NCBI GenBank assembly: GCA_903917505.1
Contig: CAIXAY010000288.1
Coordinates: 1-11,891, forward strand
Length of the DNA stretch: 11,891 nt
From: an uncultured beta proteobacterium
Lineage (GTDB): Bacteria > Pseudomonadota > Gammaproteobacteria > Burkholderiales > Rhodocyclaceae
Reading direction: 5' to 3'
Shown one piece after another: positions 6,462-11,891 of this stretch. The notes below the pieces were generated by a model. That model did not search any database, was not told where the DNA came from, and saw only the letters and a list, made by a program, of their open reading frames with translations. Numbering within the stretch: position 1 is the stretch's first letter; each line of letters starts with the position of its first letter. Both the position numbers and the translations under genes were made by a program.

Positions 6462-7451
6462 ATGGCACGAATCAAATTGACCGCCACGCTACTGGCGAGC
6501 GCGCTTTATGCAGCGGTCGCGGGCGCGGCCTGGGTTCCGGAAAGACCGGTCGAGTTCGTCGTCGCTTCGGGCGCCGGCGGCGGCACCGATACCTTTGCCC
6601 GCACCGTCCAGGCGATCATCGTCAAGTACAAGCTGATGGCCGCCCCGGTCGTCGTGGTCAACAAAGGCGGCGGCGCCGGCAGCGAAGGCTTTGTCTATGG
6701 TTCGGCGACGTCCGATGACCCGTATCGTGTGACCTTCGGCACCAACAATGAGTACCTGCTGCCGTTCGTCGCCAAGATGGGTTACACGGTTGAAAGTCTT
6801 GTTCCCGTGGCCGGAATGGCGCTCGACGAATTCCTGCTCTGGGTGCCTGCCGATTCTCCGTACAAGGACACCAAGAGCTTCATCGAGGCGGCGAAGAAGG
6901 GCGAGGGCTTGAAGATGGGCGGCTCGCAATCGAAGGACACCGACCAGACGCTGGTCAGCATGATCAGCGCGGCAACCGGCGCCAAGTTCACTTATATCCC
7001 GTTCAAGAGCGGCGGCGAAGCGGCCGTGCAACTGGCTGGCGGGCATATCGATTCGAACACCAACAATCCGAGCGAGAACATCGGTCAGTGGAAAGCCAAC
7101 ATGGTGCGCCCGCTGTGCGTCTTCAGCACGCAACGCATGGCCGCCGGACCCAAGGTCACCAAGGACATGGGTTGGTCCGACATCCCGCTGTGCAAGGATT
7201 CGGGCGTACCGATTCCGACCTATCAGATGCCGCGCACGGTGTGGCTGCCGGCCAAGGTATCGCCCGACGCGGTCGCCTTCTACTCCGCTCTGCTGAAGAA
7301 GGTCAGCGAGACGCCGGAATGGAAAACCTACATCGAGCGCAGCTCGCAAAGCGAAGTCTTTCTCACCGGCGACGCCCTGCGCGCCTACATCAAGCAGGAC
7401 GCCGAACGGGCGATCGAAGTCTTCAAGCGCGAGAAGTGGACCGTTCAGTAA
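6462..7451 (+). CDS. tctC: TctC/Bug-family periplasmic solute-binding protein
   Basis: Extracytoplasmic receptor of a tripartite tricarboxylate transporter, 329 aa, usual length. A signal peptide covers about 1-22 (positive ARIK, hydrophobic core, cleavage near AGA/AW). The mature protein opens with PERPVEFVVASGAGGGTD (26-43), the typical Bug ligand-loop region, and continues with VVVVNKGGGAGSEG (63-76). Proteins of this family grip a carboxylate through backbone contacts in these two loops, so the ligand is very likely an organic acid. Sequence alone does not say which. Two cysteines, Cys219 and Cys244, could form a disulfide in the periplasm. A strong AAGAGGAG site lies 7 bases before the ATG. 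The gene is followed by a hairpin and T-run before tctB, so more receptor than channel is probably made. Confidence 0.92.
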   Translation: MARIKLTATLLASALYAAVAGAAWVPERPVEFVVASGAGGGTDTFARTVQAIIVKYKLMAAPVVVVNKGGGAGSEGFVYGSATSDDPYRVTFGTNNEYLLPFVAKMGYTVESLVPVAGMALDEFLLWVPADSPYKDTKSFIEAAKKGEGLKMGGSQSKDTDQTLVSMISAATGAKFTYIPFKSGGEAAVQLAGGHIDSNTNNPSENIGQWKANMVRPLCVFSTQRMAAGPKVTKDMGWSDIPLCKDSGVPIPTYQMPRTVWLPAKVSPDAVAFYSALLKKVSETPEWKTYIERSSQSEVFLTGDALRAYIKQDAERAIEVFKREKWTVQ

Positions 7452-7460
7452 GCCCACCAG

Positions 7461-7497
7461 CGCGGTACCGCGGGACGGGGCATCCCCGTCCCGTTTT
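7461..7497 (+). terminator. Intra-operon terminator/attenuator between tctC and tctB
   Basis: A perfect 10-base-pair stem (CGGGACGGGG at 7471-7480 with CCCCGTCCCG at 7484-7493), a 3-base loop and TTTT at 7494-7497 have the form of an intrinsic terminator. It lies in the 69-base tctC-tctB gap, inside an otherwise continuous operon. A perfect 12-base palindrome, CGCGGTACCGCG (7461-7472), overlaps the foot of the stem by two bases. Partial termination would raise the tctC to tctBA ratio. The hairpin may also protect the 3' end of tctC mRNA. Confidence 0.72.
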
Positions 7498-7520
7498 GTA
7501 ATTCTCGTGGAGCAAGTCAC

Positions 7521-8021
7521 ATGCAAAACCCGTCAGCAACCCTGGTCAGCCGTTTTGCGGTCGAAGTTGCGACGGCCTGCCTGGTCATGGCCGTCGGCGC
7601 ACTCGTCTGTTTCGGCGCACTCGAATATGGAATCGGCTGGGGTGACGCCGGCCCGCAGCCTGGCTACTTTCCGTTCTACGTCGGCCTGATCATCGTCTTT
7701 GCGAGCTGCGGCGTGCTGGTGCAGGCCATTCTCCAGCATCGCGACCGGCGCGAGACCTTCCTGACCTACGAACAGGGCGGGCGGATTCTGGCTTTTTTCG
7801 CTCCGATGTTCGGTTTCCTGCTGCTCTCGCTGCTGCTCGGCATGTACGTCGCGCTGACCATCTACCTGTGCAGCGTCATGGTCGTGCAAGGCGGTTACCG
7901 TTTTCCGAAAGCGGCGGCGATCAGCGTCGCGACGGCGCTCATCTCGTACGTGGTGTTCGAGGTATGGTTCCTCGTGCCGCTGCTCAAGGGCCCGCTCGAA
8001 GCCTGGCTCAACATTCATTGA
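7521..8021 (+). CDS. tctB: TctB-family small membrane subunit of the tripartite tricarboxylate transporter
   Basis: Small integral membrane protein, 166 aa. There are four or five hydrophobic segments, roughly at 15-35, 50-70, 87-122 (long, possibly two helices) and 131-153. After the first segment comes the family-typical GDAGPQPGYFPFYVGL (41-56), a version of the conserved GPGxFP element. It partners TctA in the inner membrane; its precise role in transport is not known for the family. TGGAG lies 8 bases before the ATG. A 56-base gap separates it from tctA. TctB is poorly conserved in general, so the call rests on size, topology, the GxFP element and position between tctC and tctA. Confidence 0.9.
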   Translation: MQNPSATLVSRFAVEVATACLVMAVGALVCFGALEYGIGWGDAGPQPGYFPFYVGLIIVFASCGVLVQAILQHRDRRETFLTYEQGGRILAFFAPMFGFLLLSLLLGMYVALTIYLCSVMVVQGGYRFPKAAAISVATALISYVVFEVWFLVPLLKGPLEAWLNIH

Positions 8022-8077
8022 TCTGCGCCTGAGCGCGCGACAAGCAGATACTCAGCAAGAATTCGGGGAGAGCGGCG

Positions 8078-9577
8078 TTGGGAAATTTCGGCAACTTGAT
8101 GGACGGCTTCGGCATCGCGCTGTCCTTTTACCATCTGGCATTGATGGCGGCGGGCGTGCTGCTCGGCATTCTGGTCGGCGTGCTGCCTGGGCTGGGCGCG
8201 CCCAACGGCGTGTCGCTGCTGCTGCCGCTGACCTTCACGATGGATCCGGTGTCGGCGATCATCCTGCTCACCAGCATGTACTGGGGCGCACTGTTCGGCG
8301 GTTCGACGACCTCGATCCTGTTCAACATTCCCGGCGAGCCTTCGTCGGTGGCGACGACTTTCGACGGCTACCCGATGGCCCAACAGGGCAAGGCGACGCA
8401 GGCGCTGACCCTGGCTTTCATGTCGGCCGGAACCGGCGCGCTGTTCGGCGTCGTGCTGATCACCGCGCTGTCGACCTGGGTCGCGCAATTCGCGCTTAAA
8501 TTCAGTTCGCCCGAATATTTCGCCGTCTACCTGCTCACTTTCGCAAGCTTCATCGGCATGGGCAGTGCGTCGCCGTTCAAGGCGGTCGTCTCGATGATGC
8601 TCGGCTTCGCCTGCGCCGCGGTCGGCATGGACGGCGTTTCCGGCAACGTGCGGCTGACTTTCGGCTTCACCTCGCTGATTTCCGGAATCAGCTTCCTCGT
8701 CGCGGTGATCGGCCTTTTCGGTATCGGCGAATTGCTGCAAACGATGGTAGAGGGCCTGCGCTTCGAAGGCCTGCACGCGCGCATCAATATCCGCGACGTC
8801 TTCCATGCCATTTACACCCTGCCCAAATACTGGGTGACGCTGCTGCGCAGCGCGCTGATTGGCTGCTGGATGGGCATTACGCCGGGCGGGCCGACGGCCG
8901 CGTCGTTCATGAGCTATGGCCTGGCCAAGCGCTTTGCGCGCAACAAGGAGAATTTCGGCAAGGGCGATCCGAACGGCGTCATCGCCCCGGAAACGGCCGA
9001 CCACTCGGCCGGAACCTGCGCCATCCTGCCGATGCTCGCGCTCGGCGTGCCCGGTTCGGCGACCGCGGCGGTGATGATGGGCGGGCTGATGATCTGGGGA
9101 CTGACGCCCGGACCGATGCTCTTCATCGAACGTCCCGACTTCGTCTGGAGCCTGATCGCCAGCATGTATCTGGGCAACGTGATGGCGGTGGTGCTGGTGC
9201 TCGCGACCGTGCCTTTCTTCGCCGCCATCCTGCGCATTCCGTTTTCCATCATCGGGCCGATGATCGTCGTCGTCTGTTTCATCGGCGCTTACACGATCGC
9301 CGGATCGACGCTCGATCTCTGGCTGGTGCTGCCCTTCGGCATCCTCGGCTACGTGTTCAAGAAACTCGATTATCCGATCGCGCCGATGGTCCTCGCGATG
9401 GTGCTCGGCGACAAGGCCGAAGACGCTTTCCGCCAGTCGATGATCTTCTCCAAGGGTTCGCTCGGCATCTTTTGGACCAACTCGACGCTGGTCGCCGCGA
9501 TCATGACGATCGCCATGGTTCTCTTGTTCTGGCCGCTGCTCAGCCGGCTCATCGGCCGCTTGCGCCAGGCGAACTGA
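8078..9577 (+). CDS. tctA: TctA-family large membrane subunit of the tripartite tricarboxylate transporter
   Basis: Main permease of the uptake system, 499 aa, about 11-12 membrane segments. Signature stretches are GVLPGLGAPNGVSLLLPLTF (34-53), YWGALFGGSTTSILFNIPGE (68-87), PGGPTAAS (269-276) and PETADHSAG (304-312) followed by LALGVPGSATAAVMMG (320-335). The first and third are the related glycine/proline-rich motifs of the two internally similar halves. It probably imports the acid delivered by TctC, driven by an ion gradient (family knowledge). The start is TTG at 8078, chosen because GGGGAG lies 7 bases upstream. The next in-frame ATG at 8099 has no well-placed ribosome binding site, and using it would remove only 7 residues. 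The stop is 6 bases before the next gene, so the two are probably translationally coupled. Confidence 0.95.
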   Translation: MGNFGNLMDGFGIALSFYHLALMAAGVLLGILVGVLPGLGAPNGVSLLLPLTFTMDPVSAIILLTSMYWGALFGGSTTSILFNIPGEPSSVATTFDGYPMAQQGKATQALTLAFMSAGTGALFGVVLITALSTWVAQFALKFSSPEYFAVYLLTFASFIGMGSASPFKAVVSMMLGFACAAVGMDGVSGNVRLTFGFTSLISGISFLVAVIGLFGIGELLQTMVEGLRFEGLHARINIRDVFHAIYTLPKYWVTLLRSALIGCWMGITPGGPTAASFMSYGLAKRFARNKENFGKGDPNGVIAPETADHSAGTCAILPMLALGVPGSATAAVMMGGLMIWGLTPGPMLFIERPDFVWSLIASMYLGNVMAVVLVLATVPFFAAILRIPFSIIGPMIVVVCFIGAYTIAGSTLDLWLVLPFGILGYVFKKLDYPIAPMVLAMVLGDKAEDAFRQSMIFSKGSLGIFWTNSTLVAAIMTIAMVLLFWPLLSRLIGRLRQAN

Positions 9578-9583
9578 GGCGCG

Positions 9584-10468
9584 ATGTCCGGGCGCGAACG
9601 CATCGGTTTTGTCGGCGCCGGCCTGATGGGCCGCGGCATGGCCTTGAATCTGCTCAAGGCCGGCCATCCGCTGCAGTTGTTCATTCACCGCCAGCGCGCA
9701 GGGCTCGATGCGCTGTTCGCGCTTGGCGCCGGCGAGACCACGGACTTGCGCGAACTCGCCCGCCGCGCGCAGACCATCATCCTATGCGTCGATAAGGCGG
9801 AAACGGTGCGCAGCAGCGTCGCCGGCCTCTTGCCCGAACTGCGTTCCGATCACCTGCTGATCGACGCGACGACTTCGGATCCGGCGGCGACGCGCGAAAT
9901 CGCCGCGCAACTCCGGCGTCATGGCGTCAGCTACGCCGATGCGCCGATCACCGGCGGGCCGGTGCAGGCCGAAGCCGGCGCACTCGGTTCGCTGGTCGGC
10001 TGCGATGAAGCGCTGTTTGCGCGCGTGAAAGATATCGTCGCCACTTACTCGAAAGCGGTGCAGCGGATCGGCGAGATCGGCAGCGGTCATTTCGCCAAAC
10101 TGCTCAACAACTTCGTCACCCACGGCACCGTCACGCTGCTCGCCGAGGCCTATGGGCGCGCGCGCGAGAACGGCGTCGACTGGCAGGCGCTCTATGCGGT
10201 GATGGAAGCGGGCGCGGCGCGCTCGGGAACGCTCGAGAAAATGGTCAAGCCCGCACTGTCTGGCGATTTCGATGGAAGCCGCTTCTTCATTCGCAACGCG
10301 CAAAAGGATCTCGCCTATTTTTGCCGCGTCGCGGAAACGTCGGAGCGCGGCGCCAGCGAACTCGGTGAAACGATACGCGGCGTATTCGATCGCGCTGTCG
10401 CCGCCGATCTCGGCGAGCGCTATGTCAGCGCGCTGCTGAGTCCTGAACTCCGCGTGCCGAAGGAATAG
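9584..10468 (+). CDS. 3-hydroxyisobutyrate dehydrogenase-family NAD(P)-dependent beta-hydroxyacid dehydrogenase
   Basis: Cytoplasmic oxidoreductase, 294 aa, the usual family length. The N-terminal Rossmann domain has GFVGAGLMGRGMALNLLKAG (8-27) and IDATTSDP (93-100). The substrate motif DAPITGGPVQAEAGAL is at 119-134, with Thr for the usual Ser of SGG. The catalytic Lys is Lys172 (GHFAKLLNNF, 168-177), and KDL is at 241-243. All catalytic elements are present. Relatives include L-threonate dehydrogenase LtnD, tartronate semialdehyde reductase GarR and 3-hydroxyisobutyrate dehydrogenase. In this operon it probably oxidises or reduces the imported hydroxy acid or an intermediate. It could act before the PdxA-like enzyme, for example to correct stereochemistry, or on a side branch. 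Substrate is not determinable here. GAGG lies 4 bases before the ATG, overlapping the tctA stop. It is the last gene of the operon. Confidence 0.87.
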   Translation: MSGRERIGFVGAGLMGRGMALNLLKAGHPLQLFIHRQRAGLDALFALGAGETTDLRELARRAQTIILCVDKAETVRSSVAGLLPELRSDHLLIDATTSDPAATREIAAQLRRHGVSYADAPITGGPVQAEAGALGSLVGCDEALFARVKDIVATYSKAVQRIGEIGSGHFAKLLNNFVTHGTVTLLAEAYGRARENGVDWQALYAVMEAGAARSGTLEKMVKPALSGDFDGSRFFIRNAQKDLAYFCRVAETSERGASELGETIRGVFDRAVAADLGERYVSALLSPELRVPKE

Positions 10469-10474
10469 AAAGCG

Positions 10475-10515
10475 AAAAAAAACCGCGTCGGCCATTGCTG
10501 GCGAACGCGGTCTTT
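10475..10515. terminator. Bidirectional intrinsic terminator between the two convergent operons
   Basis: ACCGCGT (10482-10488) pairs with ACGCGGT (10505-10511). An inner GCCA-TTGC-TGGC hairpin (10491-10502) extends the stem past a 2-base internal loop. Eight A's at 10475-10482 become a U tract for minus-strand transcripts, making it a strong terminator for frdBCD. CTTT at 10512-10515 makes it weaker for the plus-strand operon. It begins 6 bases after the dehydrogenase stop. Confidence 0.8.
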
Positions 10516-10529
10516 GATCTCCCCCTGCA

Positions 10530-10559
10530 TCGTCATTCGGGCGCGAGCCGGAATGACGA
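10530..10559. repeat. Short palindromic intergenic repeat
   Basis: TCGTCATTC (10530-10538) is a perfect inverted repeat of GAATGACGA (10551-10559), with a G/C-rich centre. It resembles the very common proteobacterial extragenic palindrome built on GTCATTC and GAATGAC arms, whose chance translation gives VIPAxAG-like peptides. Here it sits between the terminator and the end of frdD. Copies elsewhere in the genome are expected but cannot be seen in this window. Confidence 0.6.
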
Positions 10560-10576
10560 CTTGTCCAACGTTTCCC

Positions 10577-10945
10577 CTAGAACCCCAACCCGAGCAACTG
10601 CACCCCACAAATCACGGTGACGATCATCGCAACGCCGTAGCAGAGCAGCTTGGCGCCCATACCGGCATGAATGCCGAACTCGTGCAGCGAGTGGTATATG
10701 CGATGCACGCAGAACCACAGCGACAACGAGATGATCGCGAAAATGAAACCCTTGCCGATGAAATTCTGCGCGAAGGCCAGCATCTTCGGGTAGCTCATCG
10801 TGCCGGGCGGCAGGATGAAACCGAGCGGAACGGCAATGCCGGTGATGAAGATCATCATCGGCACGAACAGCGCCGACAACATGCCGCCGGCGCCGAACAG
10901 GCCCCAGAAAATTGGCGCGTTGGAACGCGTGCGATACTTGGTCAT
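10577..10945 (-). CDS. frdD: Fumarate reductase membrane anchor subunit FrdD
   Basis: Hydrophobic anchor subunit of quinol:fumarate reductase, 122 aa (E. coli FrdD is 119). The match to E. coli FrdD is clear: FWGLFGAGGM (13-22), MLAFAQNFIG (55-64) and HRIYHSLHEF (81-90, E. coli HRMHHAMHDL). Three membrane helices lie at about 23-45, 62-82 and 98-118. With FrdC it holds the catalytic FrdAB part on the inner membrane and forms the quinone site. The ATG at 10945 overlaps the frdC stop by 4 bases (ATGA), so translation is coupled. A longer in-frame reading up to 11302 would run into frdC and is not used. It is the last gene of the operon, with the terminator about 60 bases downstream. Confidence 0.95.
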   Translation of the reverse strand: MTKYRTRSNAPIFWGLFGAGGMLSALFVPMMIFITGIAVPLGFILPPGTMSYPKMLAFAQNFIGKGFIFAIISLSLWFCVHRIYHSLHEFGIHAGMGAKLLCYGVAMIVTVICGVQLLGLGF

Positions 10946-11340
10946 AGTGCAATCCTCCAAACCAGGCCGAGCAGTGCCAGTCCGGCTGCGGCGGCAACCG
11001 CCAGGGCGCTGCCGGTAAGAACTTCGGGCGCGAGTTTCTTGCCGCCGACGATGACCGGCGGCATGGTGATCGGCAGGATCTTGAACCACGAGATCGTGTG
11101 ATACACGGCCCCGGCCAGCAGCACCAGATGGCAAATCACCGAGACCGGGCTTTGCATCGCTGCCAGCCAGGCGTTCCATGCGGCTTCGCCCTGGCCGAGC
11201 CGGACGACGCCGACCAGCAGGACAAGCGCATAGGCGGCGACGAACAGCGCGGTGGCCTCGTGCAGCATGTACTCGACGTAATACGGGTTCTTCTTCCACC
11301 ATCCGTCCATCGGACGGACATAAGGCTTACGCTTGCTCAC
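10942..11340 (-). CDS. frdC: Fumarate reductase membrane anchor subunit FrdC
   Basis: Second membrane anchor of quinol:fumarate reductase, 132 aa (E. coli 131). The N-terminus SKRKPYVRP (2-10) is nearly identical to E. coli FrdC. WWKKNPYY (14-21), Glu28 in YMLHEATA and His81 in YHTISWF match E. coli Glu29 and His82, residues linked to quinone binding. Three membrane helices are expected at about 28-50, 64-88 and 107-129. The start is GTG at 11340, overlapping the frdB TGA (GTGA), with a G-rich stretch upstream as ribosome binding site. A longer in-frame reading up to 11859 lies antiparallel in frame to frdB and is rejected. Confidence 0.95.
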   Translation of the reverse strand: MSKRKPYVRPMDGWWKKNPYYVEYMLHEATALFVAAYALVLLVGVVRLGQGEAAWNAWLAAMQSPVSVICHLVLLAGAVYHTISWFKILPITMPPVIVGGKKLAPEVLTGSALAVAAAAGLALLGLVWRIAL

Positions 11341-11891
11341 TTGGAACCCCCCTTCGGCGACAGGAAGCGCAGGAAGTAATCCTTCGCTGCATTGGCTTTG
11401 TTGATATTGACGGCGCTGGCCGGATCGACGTGTTTCGGACAGACTTCCGAGCAATAGCCAACCGCGCTGCAGACATAGACGCCTTCTTCGGAAGCGACGA
11501 GTTCCATGCGCGACGCGCTGGCGCCGTCGCGCGAGTCCATGTTGTAGCGGTGCAGCAGGGCCATCGCGCCGGGGCCGATGAAGTCGGGGTTGAGGCCGAA
11601 CTGCGGGCAGGCCGCGTAGCACAGCGTGCAGTTGATGCACGAGGTGAACTGGATGTAGGCGTTGAACTGCGCGGGCGTCTGCAGGTACTCGCCCTCGGCC
11701 AGCGTTTTCGGCGTTTTCGGAATGATGTAGGGCTGGATGCTTTCGAGCTTCTCGATGAAACCGGAGAGATCGACGACCAGGTCCTTCTCGATCGGGAAGT
11801 TGGCCAGCGCTTCGATGCGGATGCGGTTCGGATAGTAGTCGCGCAGGAAGGTCTCGCACGACAGCTTCGGGATGCCGTTGATCATCATGCC
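11337..11891 (-). CDS. frdB: Fumarate reductase iron-sulfur subunit FrdB (partial, N-terminus beyond the window)
   Basis: Electron-transfer subunit of quinol:fumarate reductase, carrying electrons from membrane quinol to the flavoprotein FrdA. About 185 C-terminal codons are present. The first visible residues, [12 protein letters not shown], align with the stretch after the CGSCG of E. coli FrdB, so about 65 residues with most [2Fe-2S] ligands lie outside. Counting from the ATG at 11888, which is internal and not the start, Cys11 is the last [2Fe-2S] ligand. Cys84, Cys87, Cys90 and Cys150 match the [4Fe-4S] ligands, and Cys94, Cys140 and Cys146 the [3Fe-4S] ligands, at constant spacing to E. 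coli 148-214. [12 protein letters not shown] (44-55) and [13 protein letters not shown] (94-106) are typical of FrdB rather than SdhB. frdA is expected further right. Confidence 0.95.
   Translation of the reverse strand, partial: GMMINGIPKLSCETFLRDYYPNRIRIEALANFPIEKDLVVDLSGFIEKLESIQPYIIPKTPKTLAEGEYLQTPAQFNAYIQFTSCINCTLCYAACPQFGLNPDFIGPGAMALLHRYNMDSRDGASASRMELVASEEGVYVCSAVGYCSEVCPKHVDPASAVNINKANAAKDYFLRFLSPKGGSK

Noticed and set aside
5355..9577. Terephthalate (tph)-type operon, because TphB is PdxA-like and TphC is TctC-like
   Set aside because: No ring-hydroxylating dioxygenase or reductase genes are present, and a complete TctCBA set plus a beta-hydroxyacid dehydrogenase are.
8015..9688. 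Long minus-strand open reading frame (557 codons) across tctA
   Set aside because: Its product is rich in Arg, His, Glu, Gln and Asp without domain character, and it lies exactly antisense to a clear TctA. It is open only because of the high G/C bias at third positions.
10946..11302. N-terminal extension of FrdD
   Set aside because: It would overlap frdC in another frame. The ATGA overlap start at 10945 gives a protein matching FrdD length.

Overview
The window (high GC, tightly packed, every gene with strong G/C preference at third codon positions) looks like the chromosome of a proteobacterium. A betaproteobacterium of the Rhodocyclaceae type (Propionivibrio/Accumulibacter-like) is my best guess. 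The guess rests on the combination of an E. coli-type four-subunit fumarate reductase, a TctC-type (Bug family) uptake system and a short palindromic intergenic repeat of a kind common in beta- and gammaproteobacteria. No mobile element, tRNA, rRNA or CRISPR array is visible.

Layout. (1) 1-233: left edge, gene content uncertain, ending in the terminator of the first operon. (2) 234-3331, minus strand: a three-gene operon encoding an EryI/RpiB-type sugar-phosphate isomerase, an EryH-type relative of triose-phosphate isomerase, and a DhaK-DhaL fusion kinase. It is transcribed divergently from (3) a SorC-family sugar-responsive regulator (3502-4491, plus). (4) 4510-5214, minus: a GntR/FadR-type regulator, divergent from (5) a plus-strand operon at 5355-10468. 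That operon encodes a PdxA-family dehydrogenase, the three parts of a tripartite tricarboxylate transporter (TctC, TctB, TctA) and a 3-hydroxyisobutyrate-dehydrogenase-family enzyme. (6) A terminator and a palindromic repeat separate this from (7) the convergent frdBCD genes (10577 to the right edge; frdB is cut by the window end).

How the genes may work together. Kinase + EryH + EryI is the known lower pathway for four-carbon ketoses: L-erythrulose to L-erythrulose 1-phosphate, D-erythrulose 4-phosphate, then D-erythrose 4-phosphate. No polyol dehydrogenase, erythritol kinase or DUF1537 acid-sugar kinase is present. The neighbouring operon imports an organic acid. Its PdxA-like enzyme keeps the metal-binding histidines but has lost most residues that contact the phosphorylated substrate in E. 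coli PdxA. I therefore infer, without proof, a kinase-late route. An unphosphorylated sugar acid is imported, then oxidised at C3 and decarboxylated by the PdxA-like enzyme. A pentonate would give erythrulose and a tetronate would give dihydroxyacetone. Only then is the product phosphorylated by the DhaK-DhaL fusion. This is the most novel possibility in the window. The two operons could equally be independent neighbours.
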